Below are positions 51,473 through 59,762 of a DNA stretch of 64,000 nucleotides, in pieces (positions within the stretch are counted from its first letter, which is position 1; the number at the start of each line of letters is the position of its first letter). This DNA is from Streptomyces longisporoflavus (GTDB lineage: Bacteria; Actinomycetota; Actinomycetes; Streptomycetales; Streptomycetaceae): positions 62,001 to 126,000 of the forward strand of contig NZ_BMTR01000020.1 in assembly GCF_014649775.1 (NCBI RefSeq), in the 5' to 3' direction. Below the pieces are notes generated by a model. It did no database searches. It was not told the DNA's origin and saw nothing but the letters and a program-made list of their open reading frames with translations. The translations under genes were made by a program, and so were the position numbers.

Positions 51473-52161
51473 TCCAGCGACTTCCGTACGAGATCGGGGA
51501 CCCGGCAGTCCGCCGCCGGATAGCCCACGGGGATCACCGCGAACGCCTTCTCGTTCTCGGGGCGGCCGAGCACCTGCGACAGGAACCGCATCGGGCTCGG
51601 TGTGTGGATCAGCGCGGCGAGGCCCGACAGATGCAGCGCGGACAGCAGCATCCCGACCGCGATGCCGACCGACTCGTCGACGTAGTAGTGCTTGTGCTTG
51701 GTGCCGTCCTCGCCGAGCCAGTAGCGCTGCTGGAAGACGACGACGAGCGCGGGCGCGTCCGTCAGATGCGGCTTCACCTCGTCCGTGCCGAGCGGTCGCA
51801 GCGCAGCGAGCCACTCCTCGCCGAGACGCCCGTCGTACGAGATCTGTTCCTCGTGCTCGGCGGCCTCGCGGATGAGGCAGCGCACCTCGGGGTCCTGGAC
51901 GAGGACGAACGTCCACGGCTGCTGGTGCGCGCCGGACGGTGCCGTCGCGGCGCAGGCGATGGCGTCCCGCACGACCTGCGCGGGCACGGGGTCGGGGGCG
52001 AACTGCCGTACCGTGCGCCGCTCCTGCATCCGCGCCCTCAACTCGGCGGCGTGCGCGAGGGATTCGGTTTTGGGCATGCGCTCGGGACGGTAGGGAACGG
52101 AGCGGTACGGCTCGCCGTGGATGGGGGTCCAGGGCCGTTCTGCGGTCGTCTCGTCAGCCAT
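51451..52161 (-). CDS. Nitroreductase family protein (BluB/iodotyrosine deiodinase-like)
   Basis: A 236-residue FMN-dependent reductase. FMN-binding segments are MQERRTVRQFAPDPVP (Arg-Arg-Thr-Val-Arg motif), APSGAHQQPWTFVLVQDPEV and the C-terminal VIPVGYPAADC. The HYYVDESVGIAVGMLLSALH segment resembles the deiodinase branch of the superfamily. ATG 52161 is chosen. The adjacent old yellow enzyme gene is another flavin reductase, but the pair is convergent, not an operon. Confidence 0.9.
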   Translation of the reverse strand: MADETTAERPWTPIHGEPYRSVPYRPERMPKTESLAHAAELRARMQERRTVRQFAPDPVPAQVVRDAIACAATAPSGAHQQPWTFVLVQDPEVRCLIREAAEHEEQISYDGRLGEEWLAALRPLGTDEVKPHLTDAPALVVVFQQRYWLGEDGTKHKHYYVDESVGIAVGMLLSALHLSGLAALIHTPSPMRFLSQVLGRPENEKAFAVIPVGYPAADCRVPDLVRKSLDQVLVEV

Positions 52162-52179
52162 GGGCACGAGTGTGCCCGG

Positions 52180-53562
52180 TCAGCTCCAGCCCGTCACGAT
52201 CAATGCGAGCCCGATCGTGAATCCGCCGCCGAGCAGGGCCAGATACAGGACGTAGAACCGCCGCAGCCGGTGTACGAGGAAGCCGAAGGCGCCGAAGGCG
52301 AGACCTACCGTGAGGGTGCGGGAGCCACGGGAGAGCGCCGACTGGGCCAGCCAGTCCTGCGGCGCGATGCCGGCGCGGCCCGCCTCGCGTGCGTACACCT
52401 TGAAGGGGATGCCGTTCCAGGGCTGGTGGCGGACGGCCGCCGCGCCTTCGGCGGCGAGTTCGGCGCGTACTTCCGCGCGCATCCGGTCCGTGGTCAGCGG
52501 GTTCGGCAACTGGGCTCCGGAAGCGGCCAGTTGGAGCGCGAGCAGGCTGCCCGCGAGGCTGCCCGCCAGGGCGGTGAGGGAGAGTTTCAGGGCCCGGCGC
52601 GGTACCGCCACGCAGGCGATCGCCAGGAACAGCTCCGGCATCAGCGGCCAGCTCAGCGCCTCCGCGAAGGCCCAGGCGAAGGCCGCTGCCAGGCCCCGGC
52701 GGGTGCTGATGACGGCTGCGACGCGCCTCCGGGTGACGGAGTCCCTGAGGGGCTCCCCCGCCGTACGGCGATGCAGCTCGGCCACCGCGTCACGCGCCGT
52801 CTCCGGGGTCGTGTCCGGGGGCAGCGGGGCTCCGACGCGGACCCTGACCAGGGTGGGGCGGAGTTTGCCGTGCTTGGGCAGGAGGCGGGCGGTGCCGTCG
52901 ATGGCGACCGGGACGACGGGCACGTCCGCCTGCCGGGCGAGGACGAGCGCGCCCTTGTGGAACGCGCCCAGTTCCCCCGCCCGTGCGCGGGTGCCCTCGG
53001 GGAAGAGGACGACGGCCCCGCCCGCGCGCAGCGCGTCGGCCCTGGAGAGCAGGTCGTCCATGCCGCCTCCGGTGCGGCGTACGGGGAAGCCCGCGGCCAG
53101 GCGGCTGCAGATCCGACGCCGCCAGGGGGAGGCGAACCAGTAGTCAGCGGCCGCGCCTATCGCGGGCGCGTGGCGGGCGTCCAGGGCGGCGAGCAGGGCC
53201 GCGGTGTCCGCGTGCGACGAGTGGTTCGCCACGACCACGCAGCCGCCGCGCGGGAGCCGACCGCGTCGCTCGACTCCGCCGGTGAGGGTGAGCAGGGTCC
53301 ACCACAGCGCCCGGCGGACACGGGCCGCGCCCCGCTTCGGGCGCCGCCGGACACCGGTTGCGCCCAGCTTGTCCTCGAACGCCGGACGCGCCGAGTGCTC
53401 CCTCGGATCGGTCTGGTTCCCTTGGCCCGCACCGGTGTAACCCGGCTCCCGGCCAGGGGAGTTCGGCGCACACCGCGTGCGGCCCACGGAGCCCCGGGGC
53501 GGGGAGGTCCGCCGCCGGTCGCGGCGGAGCCCGGTCGAACGAGTCCTCGGACGGATCCTCAC
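52180..53562 (-). CDS. PlsC-like acyltransferase fused to membrane domain
   Basis: A protein of up to 460 residues. The acyltransferase domain has the HxxxxD motif in VVANHSSHADT and the LFPEGTR motif, so it should acylate lysophosphatidic acid or a related lipid. The C-terminal 200 residues hold about four to five membrane helices (AFAEALSWPLMPELFLAIAC) resembling a YqaA/DedA-like module. GTG 53562 overlaps the cdsA-like stop (GTGA). The first 75 residues are Arg-rich and include RPAFEDKL, derived from a dispersed repeat, so a later start is possible. Last gene of the lipid set. Confidence 0.83.
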   Translation of the reverse strand: MRIRPRTRSTGLRRDRRRTSPPRGSVGRTRCAPNSPGREPGYTGAGQGNQTDPREHSARPAFEDKLGATGVRRRPKRGAARVRRALWWTLLTLTGGVERRGRLPRGGCVVVANHSSHADTAALLAALDARHAPAIGAAADYWFASPWRRRICSRLAAGFPVRRTGGGMDDLLSRADALRAGGAVVLFPEGTRARAGELGAFHKGALVLARQADVPVVPVAIDGTARLLPKHGKLRPTLVRVRVGAPLPPDTTPETARDAVAELHRRTAGEPLRDSVTRRRVAAVISTRRGLAAAFAWAFAEALSWPLMPELFLAIACVAVPRRALKLSLTALAGSLAGSLLALQLAASGAQLPNPLTTDRMRAEVRAELAAEGAAAVRHQPWNGIPFKVYAREAGRAGIAPQDWLAQSALSRGSRTLTVGLAFGAFGFLVHRLRRFYVLYLALLGGGFTIGLALIVTGWS

Positions 53563-54425
53563 AGCGTCACCACCATCGTCAGCAACAGCGCGACCAGCAG
53601 CGAGTCGATCCGGTCGAGGAGCCCGCCGAACCCCGGCAGCCAGCTCCCCGCGTCCTTCACGCCCGCCTCGCGCTTGACCATCGACTCCAGCAGGTCCCCG
53701 CATACGCAGCCGACCAGCACCGCGGCCCACAGCAGCAGGGAGAACGCGCCGACCGCGGCCAGCGCGGCGGCGGTCGCGGCGGCGGCGCCCGCGACGCCGG
53801 CGCGGGTCTTGTTGGGGGAGAGGGGCGAGAGCGGCCGGGACAGGAGTCCCCTGCGGCCGAGCGCCGTACCCCCGCACCACGCCCCCACGTCCCCGAAGGC
53901 CACCGCGACGCCCACCGCCAGAGCCGTGTCGCCGCCGAGCAGTACGAGGCCGCTGAGGGAGACCGGGATCCAGAGCAGCCCGAAGACCGTCCGGCTCGCC
54001 CGGGTGAAGCCCTGCGCGGCGTCCCCGGAGAAGAGGGCCACACCGGCGGCGGCGATCAGCAGGGCGCCGGCCGTCCGCAGGTCGAGGGCGTCGGGAGCGG
54101 CCCAGGCGATGCCCGGCACCGCCACGGCGGACACGCCGAGCACCGCGCGTTCGCCCCGCGGCAGCCCCGCCATCCGCGCGTACTCGCTCACGGCGATCAC
54201 CCCGAGCCCGGCCGCGAGCACGAACGCCCCCGCCCGGCCCAGGAAAAGCGCCCCGAGGAAGAGCGGCGCGGCCAGCGCCCAGGTCCGCCACCGCTTGCGC
54301 AGCTCGGCCCGCATCCGTACCCGCGAGGGCAGCACGGCGACGGCCACTCCGCCGACGCCGAGCACTCCGGCGACGACAGGCACGGCCCGCCCGGCGACTT
54401 CCCCGGCGACGAACGCGGCGCTCAT
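53559..54425 (-). CDS. CdsA-like phosphatidate cytidylyltransferase
   Basis: A 288-residue integral membrane enzyme predicted to make CDP-diacylglycerol. The family signature is present near the C-terminus: ESMVKREAGVKDAGS then WLPGFGGLLDRIDSLL, with Phe in place of the usual His of PGHGG. About eight hydrophobic helices are visible. ATG 54425 overlaps the stop of a 56-codon mini-ORF, whose first codons copy this gene's start. Streptomyces have a separate housekeeping cdsA elsewhere, so this is probably a second copy. Confidence 0.82.
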   Translation of the reverse strand: MSAAFVAGEVAGRAVPVVAGVLGVGGVAVAVLPSRVRMRAELRKRWRTWALAAPLFLGALFLGRAGAFVLAAGLGVIAVSEYARMAGLPRGERAVLGVSAVAVPGIAWAAPDALDLRTAGALLIAAAGVALFSGDAAQGFTRASRTVFGLLWIPVSLSGLVLLGGDTALAVGVAVAFGDVGAWCGGTALGRRGLLSRPLSPLSPNKTRAGVAGAAAATAAALAAVGAFSLLLWAAVLVGCVCGDLLESMVKREAGVKDAGSWLPGFGGLLDRIDSLLVALLLTMVVTL

Positions 54426-54594
54426 CGTCGGCTTCCCAGGAGAGCCGGGACCGCGGTCGATTCCGGTCGTGGGTGTGCGGTGGGCGGGGCCGGCGTCGGG
54501 GCTGGTTCCGCGCCGGGTGCTCGGGCGATGGCTCGCACGTTCCGCCCGGCGACTTCCCCGGCGACTTCCCCGGCGACGAACGCGGCGCTCATCG
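54388..54594. repeat. Direct repeat from duplication of the cdsA-like 5' end
   Basis: A 40-bp segment at 54388-54427 (beginning CGCCCGGCGACTTCCCCGGC) recurs at 54543-54594. The second copy holds one extra 12-bp unit GGCGACTTCCCC. Both end in the start codon region GCGGCGCTCATCG. About 115 bp of unique sequence separates them. Confidence 0.9.
54422..54592 (-). CDS. Duplication-derived mini-ORF between lipid genes
   Basis: A 56-residue ORF that starts ATGA-overlapping the upstream CDP-alcohol transferase stop and ends ATGA-overlapping the cdsA-like start. Its N-terminus, MSAAFVAGEVAGEVAGR, copies the cdsA-like N-terminus MSAAFVAGEVAGR with one extra EVAG; the rest is a Pro/Ala-rich chance reading. 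It most likely has no function beyond keeping translational coupling intact across an insertion-duplication. Confidence 0.55.
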   Translation of the reverse strand: MSAAFVAGEVAGEVAGRNVRAIARAPGAEPAPTPAPPTAHPRPESTAVPALLGSRR

Positions 54595-55191
54595 GACGTC
54601 ACCGGCGGTCGGCTCGCAGGGCCCCAACTCGCGCCACAGCCGCGCGAGTCGCACCCCCGCCGTGAGCGCCGAACCCGCGGCGATCACCGCGAGCACCGGC
54701 ACGGCCCACCCGGAAGCCGCCGCGACGACCACGAGGGCGCAGCGCTCCGTCTTGCCGACCGGGCCCCCGTTCAGTCGGGGCGCGCCCGCCGCCGCGCCCG
54801 CGAGCGACACCCACGAGGGCAGCGTCGCCGCGAGGCCCGCGGTCGCCACCAGCCACAGCGGGGCCAGTGTGAGGAAGCCCGCGAGCACGGCCAGGTCGGC
54901 GGCCCGGTCGCCCAGTTCGTTCAGGAGCGCCCCGCGGCGCGTCGTGCGGCCCGTGTCACGGGCAAGCGCCCCGTCGAGGTTCGCGAAGGCGAGCCGGGCG
55001 GCGAGCAGCACGGCCACGGGGAGCGCGGAGAAAGGCGACGGCAGCCAGGCGAGCGCCGCCGCCGCGCCCGCGGCGCAGAACACACCCGCCGCGGTGAGGG
55101 TGTCGGGCGACACCTCGCGGCGGGCGAGCGCGCCGCGTACGCCGGACAACCGGTCCGCGTACCAGGGCTTGAGAGCGTAGAGGCCGTTCAT
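54589..55191 (-). CDS. CDP-alcohol phosphatidyltransferase family protein
   Basis: A 200-residue membrane protein with the CDP-OH-P-transferase core in NLDGALARDTGRTTRRG then ALLNELGDRAAD. Compared with the DxxDGxxAR...GxxxDxxxD signature, the first Asp is missing (ANLDG) and the third is Asn (GALLNELGD), while DG-AR and the last Asp remain. Catalysis may therefore be altered. It is the first gene of the overlapping lipid set and should, if active, join CDP-diacylglycerol to an alcohol. It is divergent from the AAC(2')-like gene. Confidence 0.8.
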   Translation of the reverse strand: MNGLYALKPWYADRLSGVRGALARREVSPDTLTAAGVFCAAGAAAALAWLPSPFSALPVAVLLAARLAFANLDGALARDTGRTTRRGALLNELGDRAADLAVLAGFLTLAPLWLVATAGLAATLPSWVSLAGAAAGAPRLNGGPVGKTERCALVVVAAASGWAVPVLAVIAAGSALTAGVRLARLWRELGPCEPTAGDVR

Positions 55192-55235
55192 GGCACCGAC
55201 TCTGCCGCCGCCCCGCCGGGGGCAAATCGGGGTGC

Positions 55236-55261
55236 GTACTCAGATATGGCCTGAGTACGGT
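55236..55261. promoter_or_regulatory. Perfect operator palindrome over AAC(2')-like promoter
   Basis: GTACTCAG, 7 bases, CTGAGTAC (55236-55258) is a perfect 8-bp inverted repeat. It overlaps the -10 TACGGT (55256-55261), which lies 6 bases before GTG 55268. A repressor binding here would block the acetyltransferase gene. The regulator is unknown. Confidence 0.65.
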
Positions 55262-55267
55262 GGCTGG

Positions 55268-55795
55268 GTGACCACGTTGCGTACGGCCCATACCTGCGAT
55301 CTCGACCCCGCCGAACTCCGGGCGGCCCGCGCCCTGATGGACGAGGCGTTCGACGGTGACTTCAGCGATCAGGACTGGGACCACGGCCTCGGCGGGATGC
55401 ACGCCCTCGTGCATGACGAGTCCGGCCTCCTCGTCGCTCACGGCTCGGTGGTCCAGCGCAGGTTGCTGCACGACGGCCGTTCGCTGCGCATCGGTTATGT
55501 CGAAGCGGTCGCTGTCCGCCCCGACCGGCAGCGGCAGGGTCTCGGCGGGCAGGTGATGGGCGCCCTTGAGCGGGTGATCGACCGGGCGTACGCCCTCGGC
55601 GCGCTCTCGGCGTCGGACGAGGGACAGCGGCTCTACCTCGGTCGCGGCTGGCAGGAGTGGAAGGGCGCGGTCGGCGCTCTCGGCCCGCAGGGCGTGGTGC
55701 ACATGCCCGACGAGGAGCCTCCGCTCCTGTGGGGCGCCGACCTCGACCCCGTGCACGAACTCCTCGTCGACTGGCGTGACGGGGACGTCTACTAG
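55268..55795 (+). CDS. AAC(2')-type aminoglycoside acetyltransferase homologue (GNAT)
   Basis: A 175-residue GNAT protein closely resembling chromosomal AAC(2')-I enzymes of actinobacteria: EAFDGDFSDQDWDHGLGGMH near residue 29, VVQRRLLHDGRSLRIGYVEA, VAVRPDRQRQGLGGQVM (acetyl-CoA loop), ALSASDEGQRLYLGRGW and the terminal CDWRDGDV-like DWRDGDVY. In mycobacteria such enzymes can acetylate 2'-amino aminoglycosides, and a physiological substrate has been proposed. GTG 55268 fits the -10 and the family N-terminus. Its stop overlaps the convergent reductase stop by 4 bp (CTAG). Confidence 0.88.
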   Translation: MTTLRTAHTCDLDPAELRAARALMDEAFDGDFSDQDWDHGLGGMHALVHDESGLLVAHGSVVQRRLLHDGRSLRIGYVEAVAVRPDRQRQGLGGQVMGALERVIDRAYALGALSASDEGQRLYLGRGWQEWKGAVGALGPQGVVHMPDEEPPLLWGADLDPVHELLVDWRDGDVY

Positions 55796-56796
55796 CCCGC
55801 GGCACCTACCGCCCGCACGATGATCTTGCCCAGGTTCTCGCCCCGCAGCATCCCCAGGAGCGCGTCCACGATGTTGCCGAAGCCCTCGACCACGGTCTCG
55901 TCGAGGCCGACGCGCCCGCTCTGCAGGTGCGGCACCACGAACTCGTACAACTCCTCCCGCACGTCGTAGTGGTCGCGCACGAGGAAGCCCTCCATGCGCA
56001 GGCTCTTCTCGACGATGTCGGGGAGGTTGCGCAGGGCGTACGGCGTGTCGGTGCTGTTCTTCTGCGCCATCGTGCCGATGCGTACGATCCGCCCGTACTC
56101 GCGCAGCGAGGAGATCGCGGCTTCGAGGTGTTCGCCGCCGACGTTGTCCATGTAGAGGTCGATCCCGTCGGGCGCCGCCTTCGCGAGCAGCTCGGCCGTG
56201 GGGCCCGTGTGGTAGTCGAAGACCTCGTCGTAGCCGACGTGTTCCGTCAGGTACGCCGCCTTCGCCGCCGTGCCCGCGCTGCCGACGAGCCGCCCCGCGC
56301 CCATGAGCCGGGCAAGGCGCCCGGTGGCCGTGCCCACGCCGCCGGCGGCGGCGGAGACGAACAGGTCCTGGCCCTCGTGGAGTTCGGCGACGCGGGTGAG
56401 GCCGACGTAGGCGGTCAGGCCGGTGCCGCCGAGGATGCTCAGGTGCGCGGAGAGCGGTACGCCGTCGAAGCGGGTGACGGTGCGTGCCTCGTCGGGCGTG
56501 ACGACGGCGTGGGTGCGCCAGCCCTGCCGGTGGAAGACGATCTCGCCCTCGCGCAGGGCGGGGTCGCGGGACGCGATGACACGGCCGAGGGTGCGGCCCT
56601 CCAAGGGGGCGTTCAGCGCGAAGTCGCCGTCCATCATCTCGCGGTGGTACGGGTCGACCGACCAGTACAGGTTCTCCACCAGCGCGGTCCCCGGCGCGGG
56701 TTCGGGCAGCGGGGACTCGACGAAGGCGAAGTGGTCGGGGGTGGGGAAGCCGTGGGGGCGGGCGGTCTGGTGCACGGTGAGCGCGGTCTCGGTCAT
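55792..56796 (-). CDS. NADP-dependent MDR oxidoreductase (CurA/LTB4DH-like)
   Basis: A 334-residue zinc-free medium-chain reductase of the leukotriene B4 12-hydroxydehydrogenase/CurA type. It shows NLYWSVDPYHREMMDG, ILGGTGLTAYVGLTRVAELH, the cofactor loop VSAAAGGVGTATGRLARLMG and MDNVGGEHLEAAISSL. Such enzymes reduce alkenals and enones. ATG 56796 is chosen over two longer in-frame starts. It is divergent from a LysR gene with a LysR-like dyad between them, so LysR control is likely. Confidence 0.91.
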   Translation of the reverse strand: MTETALTVHQTARPHGFPTPDHFAFVESPLPEPAPGTALVENLYWSVDPYHREMMDGDFALNAPLEGRTLGRVIASRDPALREGEIVFHRQGWRTHAVVTPDEARTVTRFDGVPLSAHLSILGGTGLTAYVGLTRVAELHEGQDLFVSAAAGGVGTATGRLARLMGAGRLVGSAGTAAKAAYLTEHVGYDEVFDYHTGPTAELLAKAAPDGIDLYMDNVGGEHLEAAISSLREYGRIVRIGTMAQKNSTDTPYALRNLPDIVEKSLRMEGFLVRDHYDVREELYEFVVPHLQSGRVGLDETVVEGFGNIVDALLGMLRGENLGKIIVRAVGAAG

Positions 56797-56844
56797 GGCG
56801 GTGACCGTACGGAGGAATGCGGGGGCCGGGGAGAGGGTTGCGCT

Positions 56845-56877
56845 CATGGAACGGCCCGAACCATGAAGGGCCCTCAT
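56845..56877. promoter_or_regulatory. LysR-type dyad between reductase and LysR genes
   Basis: CATGG, 11 bases, CCATG (56845-56865) is a perfect dyad with the spacing expected of a LysR T-N11-A box. An adjoining imperfect palindrome ATGAAGGGCCCTCAT occupies 56863-56877. The 101-bp gap serves both divergent genes. Confidence 0.6.
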
Positions 56878-56897
56878 AGAAGCAGGTGGGACCCCTG

Positions 56898-57842
56898 ATG
56901 ACAGCAGCTTCAGGCGACGCGACCGCCGGGGTCACCGCCACCGTCCCCACCGACCTGGCGCCCCACGAGCTCCGCATCCTCGTCGCCGTCGACAGCGAGC
57001 GCGGGTTCTCGGCGGCGGCCAGGGTGCTGGGGCTCACCCAGTCCGCGGTCTCGCACTCCATCCGCGGGACGGAGCGCAAGATCGGAGCGGTGCTCTTCGA
57101 GCGGGGCCGCAAGGGCGCGACGCCGACCCCGGCCGGTGCGACGGCCGCCGCCCACGCCCGGCGCGTCCTGCGACTCCTCGACGCCCTGGCCGCCGAGGCC
57201 CGCGGCGCCGAGCGGGGCACGGCCGGGGGAGTGCTGCGCATCGCCGCCTTCCGCAGCGTGGCCCTGTATCTGCTGCCGCCCGTCCTGGAGCGGCTCACCG
57301 CCCGCCACCCCGGCATCGAGCCCGAGGTGCGCGTCGTCCGTGAGCTGGGGGCGGGCACCGCTGGGGAGGTCGCCGAGGGGCGCGCGGACATCGGCATCGC
57401 GACCATCGGGGCGACCTCGCCGGTGCCCGCCGGGCTCATCGGCGACATACTCATCGAGGAGCCCTACTCGCTCGTGCACCCGGCGGGGCACCCCGATCCG
57501 CGCTCGCTGCCGCTCGTGGACTGGCACGAGAACTGCGGCTCCTACACGCGGACGTGGTGGGCCGGGCAGGAGTGGATCCCGAAGGCGACCGTCCTCACCG
57601 AGGACGACGGAGCGGTGCTCTCGATGGTGAGCAGGGGTCTCGGCATGGCGATCATGCCGGAGCTCTCGCTGAACGGAGCACCGGACGGAATCGAGATCAC
57701 CGATCTCGGTCCGGAGCGCCCGTCACGTTCGGTGGGCTACGTCACCACGCCGGAGCTGGCATCCACGCTCGCCGTACGCGCTCTGATCCGCGAGCTCAGG
57801 GCCGCCGGAAAGGGGCCCGCGAGTGAAGCCCGTCTCAGATAG
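56898..57842 (+). CDS. LysR family transcriptional regulator
   Basis: A 314-residue LysR protein. The N-terminal HTH (about residues 18-78) contains SERGFSAAARVLGLTQSAVS then HSIRGTERKIGAVLFERGRK. The substrate-binding domain follows, with the typical RIAAFRSVALYLLPPVLERL and the hinge GADIGIA-like RADIGIATIGAT. ATG 56898 or GTG 56886 are both possible. It is divergent from the CurA-like reductase and probably controls it in response to an alkenal or similar compound. Confidence 0.9.
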   Translation: MTAASGDATAGVTATVPTDLAPHELRILVAVDSERGFSAAARVLGLTQSAVSHSIRGTERKIGAVLFERGRKGATPTPAGATAAAHARRVLRLLDALAAEARGAERGTAGGVLRIAAFRSVALYLLPPVLERLTARHPGIEPEVRVVRELGAGTAGEVAEGRADIGIATIGATSPVPAGLIGDILIEEPYSLVHPAGHPDPRSLPLVDWHENCGSYTRTWWAGQEWIPKATVLTEDDGAVLSMVSRGLGMAIMPELSLNGAPDGIEITDLGPERPSRSVGYVTTPELASTLAVRALIRELRAAGKGPASEARLR

Positions 57843-58038
57843 TAGGAAGTCCGAGTAATTGTGGAGACAGACGCTCCGTCCTCGCTTAGCTTTGTAGGAG
57901 CCGAACGTCTCGCTCGACCAAGCGAATGGCGGTAGTGAGCCGGAGCCCCGTGCAGGCAACCCCTGCGGCTTCCCCGCTCCCCGCCTCTCCGGCGTCTCGA
58001 AGTACCAGTACCCCCTTCCCTCAAGGAGTGGATTCCCC

Positions 58039-58167
58039 ATGGCCGAGACGACCGCACGCCGAGTCCGCCACGCCTCCCGTACCAGCGATTCCGACCGCAG
58101 GAAGGCCGCCGCAGCCCTGCAGCGCGCCCTCGACCGCAGGGACAACGGCGGCGAGACAGGTCACTGA
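58039..58167 (+). CDS. Short basic conserved protein
   Basis: A 42-residue ORF, MAETTARRVRHASRTSDSDR then RKAAAALQRALDRRDNGGET and GH. AAGGAG lies about 10 bases before ATG 58039. The KAAAALQRALDRRDNGG segment is a predicted amphipathic helix and, from memory, similar short proteins exist in other Streptomyces. Its stop overlaps the convergent phosphatase gene by 7 bp. The 196-bp gap before it holds a possible hairpin GCAGG/CCTGC near 57.95 kb and nothing else I can name. Confidence 0.6.
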   Translation: MAETTARRVRHASRTSDSDRRKAAAALQRALDRRDNGGETGH

Positions 58168-59762
58168 CCCCCGCGCACCACCTCGAAGTGGTCCACGCGC
58201 TCGCCGCTCTCCGCGAGCGCGGAAACCGACAGCTTCGGGCGGGAACCGGCCGTCACCTCCACCGCGAGGAACGAGAAGCCGGTGTACCGCACCCGTGACC
58301 ACTCCACCGTGTCCGGATTCTGCAGGCGCGACTTGGTCCAGTGGAACGTCCGGATCGCATCCCGGTCCTCGACATGGCCCTCGTAGCTGTCCCGCACGCC
58401 CTCCGGAAAGTCGTAGAGGTCCTTGCCCGCGCCGCCCGCGGTGACGTACACGATGCCGTCGCGCGTCGGATCGGTCGACGCGCCGACCGGCACGGGCTTG
58501 CCGACCTGGCCGCCCTTGATCGCGTCGGTGCGCTCGTAGACGTGGTTGTGGCCGTTGACCACCAGGTCCACCTGGTGCTTGGCGAACAGCGCGAGCCACG
58601 CGTCGCGCACCCCGCCGTCCGACGCGTGCCGCGCCGTCGAGTACACGCAGTGGTGGAAGAAGACCACCACGAAGTCCACGGACTTCTCCGCCCGCAGCTC
58701 ACCGAGGCGCTTGTCCAGCCAGGCGGTCTGCTTGCCGTCCGTGTAGCCCTTGTTGGCCGGGATCTCGTACGAGACGTCGTTCGCGTCGAGCGCGACGACG
58801 CCGACGTTGCCGTACGTGAAGGAGTAGACGCCCGGCGCGTTCTTCGGGTCGAAGCCGCTTGTAGGGAGCGACCAGCGGGCGGACTGGCCGCCGTAGCCGT
58901 TCGGCGAGTACCACGCCTCCATGTCGTGGTTGCCGGTCGTCACCATCCACGGGACCGACTTCGCCACGGACTCCGTCTGCGCGAGGAAGGTGTCCCACAC
59001 GCGCGCGTCGTACGTGTCGGACTCCTTGCCGTGCCCGGTGCTGTCCGCGTAGCAGATGTCGCCCGCGTGCAGATGGAAGGACGGGTTCTGGCCCAGGATC
59101 AACTGGTCGTTGGCGAGCGCGTGATAGCTCACGCCCTGGTCGCCGAAGGCCGTGAAGACGAACTTCTCCGCCCTCGCCGGGGCCGTGCGGAAGGAGCCGA
59201 TCGTCGCCATCCGCTCGGGCGAGGCCGGGTCGAAGCCTTCGTGCCCGACGCCGTAGTAGTACGTCGTGCCGGGCCGCAGGCCGTCGAGGGCCGCGTGCAG
59301 GTAGTACTGCTCGACCGCGGGCAGCTTCTTCGACAGGGACGGGGTGTGCAGATCGCGCACCTCCGCCTCGATCTTCTGGCTCAGCTCCCAGGGCTTGAGC
59401 CCCACTCGCACATACGGGGACTTGACCGCGAACGGCACCTGCCAGGAGACCCGCATCTGCGTCTTCGGGTCGGCGCCGAAGGCCAGATGGCGGGCGAAGG
59501 GCGCCACCAGCTTGCCGTCGACCTTGACGGGCGCGGACGGTGCGTACGGCGCGGCGAGCGGGTTCGACGCCGACGCGGACTCACCGCGGCCGCCGCCCGA
59601 ACAGCCGGTCAGCAGGCCGACGCCGCCGGCCGTGCCGACGGTGGCGAAGGAACCGGCGAGGACCTTGCGGCGGGACAGCTTCTCGCGCAGGTACTCGTGC
59701 TGCTCGGGCATGCTCATCCCGGCCGCGAGCCGCTCGGGGATGCCGACATCGGGGGTGTCCAT
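58161..59762 (-). CDS. Tat lipoprotein metallophosphoesterase (purple acid phosphatase-like)
   Basis: A 533-residue exported phosphatase. The signal combines a Tat motif (LSRRKVLAGSFATVG, about residue 27) with a lipobox LLTGC, so it should be anchored to the outer face of the membrane. A fibronectin-like PAP N-terminal domain (TQMRVSWQVPF ... GTTYYYGVGHE) precedes a metallophosphoesterase domain with FTAFGDQG, LHAGDICYAD, TTGNHDMEAW, FFHHCVYS and VNGHNHVYERT, all metal ligands present. ATG 59762 is chosen over a longer frame. It may scavenge phosphate. Confidence 0.92.
   Translation of the reverse strand: MDTPDVGIPERLAAGMSMPEQHEYLREKLSRRKVLAGSFATVGTAGGVGLLTGCSGGGRGESASASNPLAAPYAPSAPVKVDGKLVAPFARHLAFGADPKTQMRVSWQVPFAVKSPYVRVGLKPWELSQKIEAEVRDLHTPSLSKKLPAVEQYYLHAALDGLRPGTTYYYGVGHEGFDPASPERMATIGSFRTAPARAEKFVFTAFGDQGVSYHALANDQLILGQNPSFHLHAGDICYADSTGHGKESDTYDARVWDTFLAQTESVAKSVPWMVTTGNHDMEAWYSPNGYGGQSARWSLPTSGFDPKNAPGVYSFTYGNVGVVALDANDVSYEIPANKGYTDGKQTAWLDKRLGELRAEKSVDFVVVFFHHCVYSTARHASDGGVRDAWLALFAKHQVDLVVNGHNHVYERTDAIKGGQVGKPVPVGASTDPTRDGIVYVTAGGAGKDLYDFPEGVRDSYEGHVEDRDAIRTFHWTKSRLQNPDTVEWSRVRYTGFSFLAVEVTAGSRPKLSVSALAESGERVDHFEVVRGGQ

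Noticed and set aside
57843..58038. Possible small RNA between the LysR gene and the 42-residue ORF
   Set aside because: A weak GCAGG/CCTGC hairpin and C-rich loops are present, but no promoter-terminator pair or known sRNA family could be matched by eye.
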